Shown here piece after piece: positions 51,596 to 60,616 of a DNA stretch of 64,000 bases. Origin of the DNA: Cyanobium sp. M30B3 (GTDB lineage: Bacteria > Cyanobacteriota > Cyanobacteriia > PCC-6307 > Cyanobiaceae); assembly GCA_018399015.1 (NCBI GenBank), contig CP073761.1, positions 1,612,001 to 1,676,000 of the forward strand, read 5' to 3'. Position numbers and translations under genes: made by a program. How positions within the stretch are numbered: position 1 is the stretch's first letter; each line of letters begins with the position of its first letter. The notes under the pieces are model-generated. The model did not search any database. It had not been told where the DNA came from and saw nothing but the letters and a program-made list of their open reading frames with translations.

Positions 51596-53353
51596 ATGCG
51601 TGTGGCCGTGTCTGCCGGGGTGTCTGCCGGGGTATCTGCTGGCCCCACCAAGTTTGAGCAGTTGAAGGCGGGCAGCGGCCATCTACGCGAACCGCTGTAC
51701 ACCGAGCTGGGCAACGAGCTGCCCAATTTCAGTGAGAACGCGGTTCAGATTCTCAAGTTTCACGGCAGCTACCAACAGGACAATCGCGACAACCGCCAGA
51801 AGGGTCGCGAGAAGGACTGGCAGATGATGTTGCGGTTGCGCAGTCCCGGCGGGCGCATCTCCAGTGACCTGTTCCTGGCCATGGATGAGCTGGCCGACCG
51901 CCTGGGCAATGGCACGCTGCGGGTCACCACCCGCCAGGCCTTCCAGATGCACGGGGTGCGCAAGGAGAACCTCAAGGAGGTGATCGGCACGATCGTGCGC
52001 CATCTGGGCTCCACCCTGGCCGCCTGTGGCGACATCAACCGCAATGTGATGGCTCCGGCGGCCCCCTACGCCAAAGGGGGGTATCCGGCGGCCCGCCAGC
52101 TGGCGGATGACATCGCCGATCTGCTCTCGCCCCAGGCCGCCGAGGGCTCTTACCTGGACATGTGGGTGGACGGCGACCTGAGCTTCCGGATCAAACCCAC
52201 AGCCCCCACCCGCCGGGTGAAGGAGCGCCAGCGCGAGGGTGCCGTGTTCAGCGGCGATGGCCAGGAGCCGCTCTATGGCGACACCTACATGCCACGCAAG
52301 TTCAAGGTGGCCGTCACCGTGCCCGGGGACAACTCCGTGGACCTGCTCACCCAGGACGTGGGCCTGGTGCTCTTCAGTGATCCCCAGGGCCGCCCCCAGG
52401 GCTGCAATGTGTACGTGGGCGGCGGCATGGGGCGGACCCACAACAAGGAGGAGACCTTCGCCCGCACAGCCGACCCCCTGGGCTACGTGGCCCAGGAACA
52501 TGTGCGCGATCTGGTGCAGGCGATCGTGGCCCTGCAGCGCGACCACGGCGACCGCCAGCAGCGGCGGCATGCCCGGATGAAGTACCTCATTCACGACAGG
52601 GGTGTGGACTGGTTCCGCGATGAGCTGAAGGCGCGTTATTTCAGCCATCCGATCCGCAGCCTTCGGCCTGAACCCCCCCGCAAACTGGAGGACTACCTGG
52701 GCTGGCACCGCCAGAGCTCCGGGCTCTGGTTCGTGGGGCTCCCCCTGCTCTGCGGCCGCCTCAGCGGCGCCCAGAAACAGGGGCTGCGCGCACTGGTGAA
52801 CACGTTCAAGCTGGAGCTGCGGCTCACCCCCAACCAGGACATCCTGCTCTGCAACATCGGCACCAGCCAGCGCGGCAGCCTGCGCCAGAAGCTGGCCGAG
52901 CTGGGCTGGGAGAAGCCCGAGCAGACCAGCCTGCTCAGCCGCCACGGCATCGCCTGTCCGGCCCTGCCCCTCTGCGGCCTGGCGGTCACCGAAGCCGAGC
53001 GCATCTTCCCGGCCGTGCTGGAACGGCTGGAGACCCTGCTTGAGCGACTGGACATCAGCAAGCCGGTGCTGGTGCGCATGACCGGCTGCCCGAATGGCTG
53101 CGCCCGTCCCTACATGGCCGAGATCGGCCTCGTGGGCAGTGGGGTGGATCAGTACCAGCTATGGCTGGGGGGCAGTGCCCAGCTCAGCCGACTGGCCGAG
53201 CCCTACCTGGAGAAGATGCCGCTGCAGGTGATGGAGGCCACCCTGGAGCCGCTGCTGCTGGCCTGGCGCCAGAGCGGCATGCGCAGGGGTTTCGGCGACT
53301 TTGTGGTGAGTAGCGGCCGCGAGGAGGTACAGCGCCTGCTGGCCGTGGCCTAA
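51596..53353 (+). CDS. sir: Ferredoxin--sulfite reductase
   Basis: Reduces sulfite to sulfide with six electrons from ferredoxin in assimilation of sulfate. 585 residues. Duplicated nitrite/sulfite reductase halves are visible (MLRLRSPGGRISSDLFLAMD and the NTFKLELRLTPNQDILLCN strand). Siroheme/[4Fe-4S] cysteines are in CPALPLCGLAVTEAER and MTGCPNGCARPYMAE. The N-terminus carries an unusual VSAGVSAGVSAG stretch. Nitrite reductase is excluded by the arginine/lysine-rich sulfite-site sequences and family length. Its stop codon overlaps the vanX stop on the opposite strand. Confidence 0.94.
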   Translation: MRVAVSAGVSAGVSAGPTKFEQLKAGSGHLREPLYTELGNELPNFSENAVQILKFHGSYQQDNRDNRQKGREKDWQMMLRLRSPGGRISSDLFLAMDELADRLGNGTLRVTTRQAFQMHGVRKENLKEVIGTIVRHLGSTLAACGDINRNVMAPAAPYAKGGYPAARQLADDIADLLSPQAAEGSYLDMWVDGDLSFRIKPTAPTRRVKERQREGAVFSGDGQEPLYGDTYMPRKFKVAVTVPGDNSVDLLTQDVGLVLFSDPQGRPQGCNVYVGGGMGRTHNKEETFARTADPLGYVAQEHVRDLVQAIVALQRDHGDRQQRRHARMKYLIHDRGVDWFRDELKARYFSHPIRSLRPEPPRKLEDYLGWHRQSSGLWFVGLPLLCGRLSGAQKQGLRALVNTFKLELRLTPNQDILLCNIGTSQRGSLRQKLAELGWEKPEQTSLLSRHGIACPALPLCGLAVTEAERIFPAVLERLETLLERLDISKPVLVRMTGCPNGCARPYMAEIGLVGSGVDQYQLWLGGSAQLSRLAEPYLEKMPLQVMEATLEPLLLAWRQSGMRRGFGDFVVSSGREEVQRLLAVA

Positions 53354-54087
53354 AACGTGCTGTCGATCCGGCCGTAGTGAGCCAGGGGAGCACCGCTCCG
53401 CCAGGCCCAGAGCTGATCGCCCCAGCTGAAGTGCCACCACTCATTGGGGTGCTGCACGAAGCCGGCCTCCTGCATCGCATCGCGCAGGGCCTGGCGATGG
53501 CCATGCCAGGTCTGAAAGATGCGCTGCTGCTGGGCATCAGCGCATACGGCGGCCCGCTCGCCGAAGTGATCGGGCTCGGAGACCGCACCGATCGCGTCGA
53601 TCTCCGAGCCCATCTCCAGCAGTTCGTGCTCCCCCGTGTCCAGCAGCCGGGCCAGGGTGAGATCCACGGCGGCCCCGGTGCTGTGGGGCGGTGGAGCAGC
53701 TGGATCGGGATTGGGTGGTGCCCAGAACCGGCCCACATCGGCCACGGCCTGCTCTCGCGCCGCCGAAGGCTGGGCGGGATCGATGCCCCGCTGGTGGCAC
53801 AGCTCGCCGATCGCGTGGTCCACCATGAAGGCCTGCACGGCCAGGGGGCGCCAGGCATCAAAGATTGCCAGGCACCAGTGGGGGTGCTGGCGCTGCAGGT
53901 GGGCCTGGGCCTGCACCAGCCGCCGGATCACCCCCTGGCGCAGGCGGAACGGGCAGGCCCCGGGGCCGTAGGGAGCCCCCAGGTGGGCATAGGGGTGGGG
54001 TTCGAGCCTCAGGAGCTCGGGCGGCAGGGGCAGCAGCGACTCACCCGGATCGGCAATCGGCCGGTCGTTCCAGGGGCGTCGCTGCAT
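53350..54087 (-). CDS. VanX-type D-Ala-D-Ala dipeptidase (M15D)
   Basis: Zinc peptidase that splits D-Ala-D-Ala. 245 residues from ATG 54087 (MQRRPWNDRPIADPGESLLP). Motifs are FDAWRPLAVQ (Arg that stabilises the transition state), HSTGAAVDLTLA (SxHxxGxAxD) and NEWWHFSWGD (ExxWH). The metal site looks complete. No signal peptide is seen, so a cytoplasmic role in peptidoglycan recycling is more likely than glycopeptide resistance; no vanH or vanA is nearby. Confidence 0.85.
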   Translation of the reverse strand: MQRRPWNDRPIADPGESLLPLPPELLRLEPHPYAHLGAPYGPGACPFRLRQGVIRRLVQAQAHLQRQHPHWCLAIFDAWRPLAVQAFMVDHAIGELCHQRGIDPAQPSAAREQAVADVGRFWAPPNPDPAAPPPHSTGAAVDLTLARLLDTGEHELLEMGSEIDAIGAVSEPDHFGERAAVCADAQQQRIFQTWHGHRQALRDAMQEAGFVQHPNEWWHFSWGDQLWAWRSGAPLAHYGRIDSTF

Positions 54088-54161
54088 GGGCTTGACGTGC
54101 TTGCCACCAGTGTGCGGTTCAGCCGGAAACCACCGCAAGGGCCTAACCACCGCAAGGGCCT

Positions 54162-56663
54162 TCAGTTGAGCCGCACCGCCTCGCTGAGCTGCTGGCGCTG
54201 CTGCTGCTGCAGCCGGGCCAGCTCGGGGTGCCGCTGCAGCTGGGGATCGGCAGCGAGGATCTGCTCCGCCACCAGCCGGGCCCTCTCCAGCACTTCACCG
54301 TCGTCGCAGAGGCTGGCCAGGGCCAGATCGGGCAGGCCGCTCTGGCGGGTGCCCAGCACCTGGCCGGGGCCGCGCAGGCGCAGGTCCATCTCGGCGATCT
54401 CAAAGCCATCAGTGGAGCGCACCAGCACATCGAGCCGCTGGCGCGACTGGGAATTGCGACCCTCGTGGATCAGCAGGCAGTGGGAGGCGGCCGCCCCCCG
54501 GCCCACCCGGCCCCGCAGCTGGTGCAACTGGGCCAGACCGAAGCGCTCGGCATGCTCCACCACCATCACACTGGCCTCGGGCACATCCACCCCCACCTCC
54601 ACCACCGTGGTGCTCACCAGCACCTGGGTGTGGCCGGCGGCAAAGGCCGTGATCGCCGCCTGCTTGCCGGCGCTGGCCATGCGGCCATGCAGCAGCCCCA
54701 CCTGCAGGTCGGCGAACACCTCGCCGCTGAGCTGCTGGTGCACCTCCACCGCCGAGCGCAGGTCGCTGCTCTCCGATTCCTCCACCAGGGGCAGCACCAC
54801 GTAGGCCCGCTGGCCCGCCGCCACCTCTTGGCGGATCAGCTCGTAGGCCTGGTGGCGCTCTCCCCCCGAGAGCAGGCGGGTGCGGATAGGGGTGCGGCCG
54901 GGGGGCAGTTCGTCGATCTGGCTCACATCGAGATCGCCATGCACCGAGAGGGCCAGGGTGCGGGGGATGGGCGTGGCTGTCATGGTGAGCAGGTGGGGCT
55001 GCAGGCCCTTGTGCAGCAGGCGATCCCGCTGGCGCACGCCAAAGCGGTGCTGCTCGTCCACCACCACCAGCCCCAGCCGGGCGAATTGCACCGGGTCCTC
55101 CAGCAGCGCATGGGTGCCTACCAGCAGCTGCAGCTGGCCGTTGGCCAGGTCGGTGAGCAGCTGGCGGCGGCGGCGCATCGGCGTGGAGCCCGTGAGCAGG
55201 GCACAGCTCACGGGCAGCTGGGGCAGCCAACGGCAGAGGGTGGCGTAGTGCTGCTCGGCCAGCACCTCGGTGGGGGCCATCAGGGCCCCCTGGCAGCCGC
55301 TGTCGAGGGCCAGCAGCAGGGCGGCGATCGCCACCACGGTCTTGCCGCTGCCCACATCCCCCTGCACCAGTCGGGCCATCGGCTGGGGCCGGGCCAGGTC
55401 GGCCCTGATCTCGGCCAGCACCCGCTGCTGGGCGCCGGTGAGCCCGAAGGGCAACAGCGCCAGGAAGCGGTCGAGCAGGGCGGCGGCGGCAGGAGCGAGG
55501 CTGGGTGCGGGCCGCTGGCGCAGCTCCCGGCGCCGCTGCAGCAGGCCGAGCTGCATCAGCAGAAACTCATCGAACACCAGGCGCTGGCGGCTGGCCTGGA
55601 GTTCGGCCTGGTTCCGCGGCTGGTGGATGCGCAGCAGGGCGGTGGCCCGCTCCAGCAGACCCTCCCGCTGGCGCAGACCCTCAGGCAGCGGGTCGGGGCA
55701 GCGGGCCACCAGGGGCAGCACAGCCTCCATCACCTGGCGCATGCGGTCGGCACCGAGGCCCTCGGTGAGGCCATACACGGGGATCAGCCGGCCGATCTCC
55801 CTGGAGCGCACCGGTGCCTGGGGGCTCTCCAGCACCTCGATCAGGGGATCCTGGAACTGGGGGCCATAGGCGCTCTCCTTCACCAGTCCGCTCACGGCCA
55901 CCGTGGCCCCAGGGGGGAACTGGCGCTGCTGCAGCTTCAACCAGCCCGGGGTGGTGAAGCGGCGGCCGGCAAAGAAGCGGCTCACGCGCAGGCGGCCGGT
56001 GACATCGCCCAGCTGCAGCTCAAGAATGGCCAGCTGGGGATTGCGCGGACTGGTGAAGGCGTGGCTGCGGCGCACGGTGGCCACGATCGTGGCGGTGCGT
56101 CCCGGCTCCAGCCCACTGATGCGCACCAGGTTGGCGTAGTCGAGGTAGTCGCGCGGGTAGTAGCGCAGCAGGTCACGCACCACGAACAGCCCGAGCTGGG
56201 CCAGGCGGGCCGCGGTCTTCGGGCCGACCCCGCGCACCTCCCCAAGGGGCATCTCGAGGCGCAGGTGGCCGGCAGCAGGGATCGCCTCCGCATCGGTGGA
56301 TTCGGCCGGCGCCAGTCGCAGCCGGGGTGGGGCGAGCGGACGCGCGGGCCGCTGCTGCTGGCGCCACTGGTGCAGCTGTTGACGGCACTGGGCCACCAGG
56401 GCCTGCCGCTGGCTGACGCTGAGCTGGTCGTAGGCCTCGAAACGGCTGGACAGCTGCCTGAAGCTGGCCGGCGCCGGCGCACCGGGCGGAGCCTCGCGCA
56501 GGGAGCGGGCCAGAAAACCACTGAACCGCTCGCGGCGACCCATCAGGTTGGTGCAACCCCGCTCGGCCTCGAGCTGCAGGGCCTGCTGCAGGGTTTTCAG
56601 CCAGGCTTCGTCGAGGCCTGGCTGGGATTCGGCGGCTGCGGGCGGGGATTGTCCTGGTGCCAC
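54162..56663 (-). CDS. recG: ATP-dependent DNA helicase RecG
   Basis: Branch-migration helicase that reverses stalled replication forks. 833 residues from GTG 56663. An extra N-terminal helical region of about 110 residues is followed by the wedge/OB domain (VRGVGPKTAARLAQLGLFVV). Walker A is VQGDVGSGKTVVAIAALL, the DExH equivalent is VVVDEQHRFGVRQRD, and motif VI lies in HQLRGRVGRGAAASHCLL. The N-terminal extension is common in cyanobacterial RecG. The gene starts inside the 3' end of the upstream hypothetical gene (67-base overlap). Confidence 0.95.
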   Translation of the reverse strand: MAPGQSPPAAAESQPGLDEAWLKTLQQALQLEAERGCTNLMGRRERFSGFLARSLREAPPGAPAPASFRQLSSRFEAYDQLSVSQRQALVAQCRQQLHQWRQQQRPARPLAPPRLRLAPAESTDAEAIPAAGHLRLEMPLGEVRGVGPKTAARLAQLGLFVVRDLLRYYPRDYLDYANLVRISGLEPGRTATIVATVRRSHAFTSPRNPQLAILELQLGDVTGRLRVSRFFAGRRFTTPGWLKLQQRQFPPGATVAVSGLVKESAYGPQFQDPLIEVLESPQAPVRSREIGRLIPVYGLTEGLGADRMRQVMEAVLPLVARCPDPLPEGLRQREGLLERATALLRIHQPRNQAELQASRQRLVFDEFLLMQLGLLQRRRELRQRPAPSLAPAAAALLDRFLALLPFGLTGAQQRVLAEIRADLARPQPMARLVQGDVGSGKTVVAIAALLLALDSGCQGALMAPTEVLAEQHYATLCRWLPQLPVSCALLTGSTPMRRRRQLLTDLANGQLQLLVGTHALLEDPVQFARLGLVVVDEQHRFGVRQRDRLLHKGLQPHLLTMTATPIPRTLALSVHGDLDVSQIDELPPGRTPIRTRLLSGGERHQAYELIRQEVAAGQRAYVVLPLVEESESSDLRSAVEVHQQLSGEVFADLQVGLLHGRMASAGKQAAITAFAAGHTQVLVSTTVVEVGVDVPEASVMVVEHAERFGLAQLHQLRGRVGRGAAASHCLLIHEGRNSQSRQRLDVLVRSTDGFEIAEMDLRLRGPGQVLGTRQSGLPDLALASLCDDGEVLERARLVAEQILAADPQLQRHPELARLQQQQRQQLSEAVRLN

Positions 56664-57781
56664 AGCCGTTCTGCCTCGAGCCTCTGAAGTTGCCGCCGCA
56701 GGCGGCGCGTGCGCTCGGCCATTCTGCGTATCTGCTGGCGGTGCCGCTGCCAGCGGCTGCGGCAGCTGCGCAGTCTCGGTTGGTCGAGCTCCAGGTCGCT
56801 GAGCCGCAGCAACAGAGCCACACTGTCAAAGTCGCCGCCACTGTCCGGCGCCAGGGGCACCTGCAGGCGAAGCAGGTTGGCGGGGGCGGGCTGGGGCTCA
56901 AGCTGGCCCTGCAGGGCTGCCTGCAACAGGCTGGGGGGCAGGAGGCTGCGGCTGAGGCCGGAGCGCAGCAGTTCCACATTCAGGGCGTGTGAGAGGTTGC
57001 GCAGGCGGCGCACCAGGGCCCGCTCGAATCCCTCCAGCCACACCTGCAGGGCCAGGGGATCGGTAGGCAGGGCAGAGGAATCCCAGGGGGGGACAAGCCG
57101 GCCAGGGGCGGAGCCCTCCAGCAGGCTGTTCAGCAGGGCTTCCGCCTCCGGTCCAAGCAGGCCCTCCAGGGGATCGGCGGCCTCGGCCCCACCCTCTTCC
57201 TCCAGCAGATCTGCCTCGGCTTGGACAGGCGGCTCAGCTGCGGAGGGAATCAACCCCTGCCAGCGTTCCAGGTCGACGGGCAACCCCGCATTCAGACGGA
57301 TCGATCCCGCCGGTTCAGGCACCACGCCCCTCTCGTCACTGCCCTCCTCTGGTTCCGGCGGCCGATCGGAGATCTCATCGCCAGCCTTGCGCAACTGGGC
57401 AAGCCACTCCCGCTGCCGCCGCTGCTGCTGCTGGAGCCGCTCCCGTCCGATCTGGCCTGCAAGCTGCACCAGTTGCTCCACCGTGAGCACGCTGCAACAG
57501 CGCTGCACAAGCTCGCCGATACGCCCGTGCAGCCCAGCCCTCTGCTCCGGGGAAAGCGCGCAGTAACGCTCGGGGTAAAAGCGGGTGGCCAGATGAAAAC
57601 AGGCCTGCTGAACGCCGTTCAGCAGGCCCTCGCGCAACACCTGGAGGTAGAGCGCCAGGTCGCGATACAGCAGTGGATTACTGCCCTGCAGGTCGGCGTC
57701 AAAGGCCCTGAGCTGCCGACCCACATCCTCAATGTGGTCCACCAGGGCAGGAGGCAGATCGGGGCTGTGATCAGGCTGCAC
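56597..57781 (-). CDS. Conserved hypothetical protein between tsf and recG
   Basis: 394 residues from GTG 57781, which overlaps the tsf stop by 11 bases. The N-terminal 170 residues are helical ([39 protein letters not shown]). The middle is acidic and low in complexity. The C-terminus has a strongly basic helical tail ([20 protein letters not shown]). No domain was recognised. Its coupling to tsf and recG suggests a housekeeping role, but nothing more specific can be claimed. Confidence 0.65.
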   Translation of the reverse strand: MQPDHSPDLPPALVDHIEDVGRQLRAFDADLQGSNPLLYRDLALYLQVLREGLLNGVQQACFHLATRFYPERYCALSPEQRAGLHGRIGELVQRCCSVLTVEQLVQLAGQIGRERLQQQQRRQREWLAQLRKAGDEISDRPPEPEEGSDERGVVPEPAGSIRLNAGLPVDLERWQGLIPSAAEPPVQAEADLLEEEGGAEAADPLEGLLGPEAEALLNSLLEGSAPGRLVPPWDSSALPTDPLALQVWLEGFERALVRRLRNLSHALNVELLRSGLSRSLLPPSLLQAALQGQLEPQPAPANLLRLQVPLAPDSGGDFDSVALLLRLSDLELDQPRLRSCRSRWQRHRQQIRRMAERTRRLRRQLQRLEAERLWHQDNPRPQPPNPSQASTKPG

Positions 57782-58430
57782 CGCCCATGGCGGCCACTTC
57801 GGCTGCGAAGTCCATCTTCTCCACTTCGATGCCCTCACCCAGGTTGAAACGCACGAAGCGACGCACCTGGATGTTCTCGCCCACCTTGCCAGCCACCTGC
57901 TTGACCATCTCGGCCACGCTCATGGAGCTGTCCTTGATGTAGGGCTGGTCCATCAGGGCCATCTCCTTGAGCCGCTTGCCGATGCGCCCGGCCACAATCT
58001 TCTCCTTCATCTCCTCCTTCTTGCCGGCGAGGTCGTCGCGGCCCATCTCGATCTGCTTCTCCCGTTCTGCCACGTCGGAGGGGATATCCTCCACGCGCAC
58101 GAAGTCGACGGAGGGACAGGCGGCAACCTGCATCGCCACGTTGCGGATCAACTCCTGGAAGATCTCACCGCGGGCCACAAAGTCGGTCTCACAGTTCACC
58201 TCAACCAGCACACCGACGCGGGCACCGGTGTGGATATAGGAGCCGATGGCTCCCTCGGCGGCAGTGCGGCCCGCCTTCTTCTCGGCACTGGCGATGCCCT
58301 TCTGGCGCAGCCACTCGATCGCCTTGTCGGTGTCGCCGTTGGTCTCGGCAAGCGCCTTCTTGCAGTCCATCATCCCCGCGCCGGTCTTGTCGCGCAGGTC
58401 CTTGACGAGCTTCGCTGAAATCTCAGCCAT
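57771..58430 (-). CDS. tsf: Translation elongation factor Ts
   Basis: Nucleotide exchange factor of EF-Tu. 219 residues from ATG 58430, the short cyanobacterial form. The N-terminal UBA-like domain ([20 protein letters not shown]) and the [14 protein letters not shown] core are clear. It follows rpsB by about 50 bases, the usual bacterial order. Confidence 0.97.
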   Translation of the reverse strand: MAEISAKLVKDLRDKTGAGMMDCKKALAETNGDTDKAIEWLRQKGIASAEKKAGRTAAEGAIGSYIHTGARVGVLVEVNCETDFVARGEIFQELIRNVAMQVAACPSVDFVRVEDIPSDVAEREKQIEMGRDDLAGKKEEMKEKIVAGRIGKRLKEMALMDQPYIKDSSMSVAEMVKQVAGKVGENIQVRRFVRFNLGEGIEVEKMDFAAEVAAMGGAA

Positions 58431-58480
58431 GGGTCAGCAAACGGGAGGGGTGGGTTTGGTTGGAGTGGCGGGGTTGGGCC

Positions 58481-59194
58481 TCAGCCCTGGTCGGCCTGAC
58501 CCTGGTCGCCGGCACCGTGGCGGCCTTCGTTGATGGCGTCCGCCAGGCGGCTGAGCACCAGGTGCACCGAGCGCACGGCGTCGTCGTTGCAGGGGATGGG
58601 CACGTCGCAGAGATCGGGATCACAGTTGGTGTCGAGCATCGACACCAGCGGAATATCCAGCTTGCGGGCCTCGAGCACGGCGTTGGTCTCACGGCGCTGG
58701 TCCACCAGCACCACGACGTCGGGCAGGCGGCGCATGTTCTTGAGGCCACCGAGGTACTTCTGCAGCCGGTCCAGTTCGCGGCGGAGCACGGCGGCTTCCT
58801 TCTTGGGGCGCATGGCGATCGCCCCGGAGCTCTCCATGCGCTCGAGGTCCTTGAGGCGCTCGATGCGGGCGCGCATGGTGGTCCAGTTGGTGAGCATGCC
58901 GCCCAACCAGCGCTGGTTCACATAGGAGGCACCGCAACGGGTGGCCTCCTGGGCGATCACCTCCGAGGCCTGCTTCTTGGTGCCCACAAACAGGAAACGC
59001 TTGCCGCTGCGGGCCGCGCTGCGGACCCACTTGTAAGCGTTGTTCATGCAGACGGCGGTCTGCACAAGATCGATGATGTGGACACCGTTGCGCGCGCAGT
59101 AGATGTAGCGCGACATCTTCGGATTCCAGCGGCGGGTCTGGTGCCCGAAGTGGGCACCCGCCTCCATCATTTCGGCGAGGGTGACAACAGCCAT
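58481..59194 (-). CDS. rpsB: 30S ribosomal protein S2
   Basis: 237-residue small-subunit protein starting at ATG 59194 ([20 protein letters not shown]). [32 protein letters not shown] and [16 protein letters not shown]-like segments match S2. The leader shows two mutually exclusive stems next to the start codon, as expected for autogenous control, though this is unproven. Confidence 0.97.
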   Translation of the reverse strand: MAVVTLAEMMEAGAHFGHQTRRWNPKMSRYIYCARNGVHIIDLVQTAVCMNNAYKWVRSAARSGKRFLFVGTKKQASEVIAQEATRCGASYVNQRWLGGMLTNWTTMRARIERLKDLERMESSGAIAMRPKKEAAVLRRELDRLQKYLGGLKNMRRLPDVVVLVDQRRETNAVLEARKLDIPLVSMLDTNCDPDLCDVPIPCNDDAVRSVHLVLSRLADAINEGRHGAGDQGQADQG

Positions 59195-59279
59195 GGTGAT
59201 CGGGTTTCGGGTTTGCCTCCACCTGCCAGGGATCGACCTGCCGCCCCGAGCAGGGCGCGGCACTCAGATCACCCGAAAC
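59195..59279 (-). promoter_or_regulatory. rpsB leader with alternative stem-loops
   Basis: On the minus strand, GTTTCGGGT (59279-59271) can pair with ACCCGAAAC (59212-59204). Sharing its last three bases, GGTGATC (59273-59267) can instead pair with GATCACC (59201-59195), which abuts the ATG. The two pairings cannot coexist. One would hide the bases directly before the start codon. Confidence 0.5.
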
Positions 59280-59316
59280 GCGCAGGTGTGCGGTGTTAAG
59301 GGACCTTGAGACCTTA

Positions 59317-60264
59317 TCAAACGATGCCGCCGGGCCCCTGGCGCCGCGCCAGCTGGAACAGGGTGTGCACGCCGACCCGGTTGAGCGGCAACCGCAGCAG
59401 CTCCATCGCCAGTGCGGGCTTGCCGCTCCGGATCAGCCAGCCCAGCAGGGGGCGCAGGCTGCGCACGTTGAGCAGGCCACCCAGGGTGAGCAGATTCCAG
59501 AGCAGCAGGTGCAGCCAGGTGTACTGAATGATGAACCGCACCCGCCAGCTGGGGTGCTTGCGGAAGAACACCAGGGCCATGCGGGCCCGCTCCTGCTCCA
59601 CCTGAACCAACCGGGGAATCTGCTCGAGGCTGAGGGCCGGATGCCAGTGATAGCCCACGGCGGCAGGGCAACGCACCAGGCGCACCCCCAGGAGCCGTAG
59701 CCGCTCTCCCAGTTCCAGGTCCTCCCAGCCGTAGAGGTGAAAGGCGGTGTCGAACAGCCCGGCCCGCTCCAGCAGGGCCCGCTCGATCGCCACGTTGCCG
59801 GTGGCGAAGTACGCCCAGGAGAGGTCACGCAACTTGTGGCGCTCGCCCGTGGGATTGTGGAAATCAGCCGTGTTCACCACCGCCCCGTAGGTGAAGCTGA
59901 GCCGGTTGCCCCAGCGGCGCCAGTCCGCTTCCAGGCTGCGGGCGTGGCAAAGCAGGAAGTGGGGCCCCACCACCAGATCGCTGTCGATGAACACGATCAC
60001 ATCGCCGCGGGCAGCCTCCACGCCGCGGTTGCGCCCCTGGGCAGGCCCACCGTGTGCCTGCTGGATGAGGCGCAGATGGGGAAGCTCACATGCGGCGGTG
60101 GCGGCCTCCAGCCAGGTCACCGTGGCATCGGTGGAGCCGTCATCCACCACCACCACCTCGTAGTCCGCGAGCGGCGGCTCCAGGTGCTGGCGCTCCAGGG
60201 CCTGGAGGCACTGGCGCAGGATCGGCAGCCGGTTGTAGGTGGGGATGACAACGCTCAGGAACAT
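59317..60264 (-). CDS. Family 2 glycosyltransferase
   Basis: 315-residue GT-A enzyme. The N-terminus has SVVIPTYNRLPILRQCLQAL, with VVVDDGSTDATVTWL (nucleotide site), VIVFIDSDLVVG (DxD-like) and FHLYGWEDLELGERLRLLG (the ED(L) acceptor/base motif). A C-terminal hydrophobic region (IIQYTWLHLLLWNLLTLGGL) could anchor it to the membrane. The likely product is an envelope glycan or lipid; the sugar is unknown. Confidence 0.82.
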   Translation of the reverse strand: MFLSVVIPTYNRLPILRQCLQALERQHLEPPLADYEVVVVDDGSTDATVTWLEAATAACELPHLRLIQQAHGGPAQGRNRGVEAARGDVIVFIDSDLVVGPHFLLCHARSLEADWRRWGNRLSFTYGAVVNTADFHNPTGERHKLRDLSWAYFATGNVAIERALLERAGLFDTAFHLYGWEDLELGERLRLLGVRLVRCPAAVGYHWHPALSLEQIPRLVQVEQERARMALVFFRKHPSWRVRFIIQYTWLHLLLWNLLTLGGLLNVRSLRPLLGWLIRSGKPALAMELLRLPLNRVGVHTLFQLARRQGPGGIV

Positions 60265-60329
60265 CGCTTGGCGGGATCGGGAGCGCGAGCGGCCGGTGCC
60301 GGGACTGGGCCTGGGGTCGGAGCTGGATC

Positions 60330-60357
60330 AAAAAAAGGGGGACCCCGGAGGATCCCC
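60330..60357 (-). terminator. Intrinsic terminator of the 51-residue basic protein gene
   Basis: On the minus strand a GGGGATCC / GGGGTCCCC stem is followed by seven T residues, about 30 bases after the small gene's stop codon. Confidence 0.75.
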
Positions 60358-60388
60358 AATCAGACACTGACGCAATGTCTGGACAGAG

Positions 60389-60544
60389 TCAGTCGGCGGC
60401 GCCACCGTTGTTGGCAGTGCCGGTCACGCCGTTGCCAGCACCTTCACCCCGCCCGTCGTTGCGCAGCTTGCGCTTCTTGAACTTGCGGGCATAGGCCCGG
60501 TTGCGCTCCTGCTTTTCCTTCTTCAGATTCCTGCGCTTTGCCAT
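60389..60544 (-). CDS. Small basic protein of 51 residues
   Basis: Starts ATG 60544. The first 28 residues are extremely lysine/arginine rich (MAKRRNLKKEKQERNRAYAR, then KFKKRKL), and the tail is Gly/Asn/Ala-rich and acidic-neutral. The composition suggests binding to rRNA, nucleic acid or ribosomes. A strong terminator follows. It is too short for a length-based gene call, but the clean frame, start and terminator support it. I do not recognise a named family. Confidence 0.7.
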   Translation of the reverse strand: MAKRRNLKKEKQERNRAYARKFKKRKLRNDGRGEGAGNGVTGTANNGGAAD

Positions 60545-60616
60545 GCAGCGGCGTTCCAGTAGGGATGTCCAACTCTCACCATACCCAACTGCCCGTGCAG
60601 TCAGCCAGAAACGGGA

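Noticed and set aside
53350-54087. Glycopeptide-resistance cassette (vanX)
   Set aside because: No vanH, vanA/B ligase or vanRS genes are near, and the bacterium is Gram-negative. A wall-recycling role is more likely.
54228-56687. 819-codon open frame antisense to recG
   Set aside because: RecG motifs on the minus strand are complete; this frame only mirrors them.
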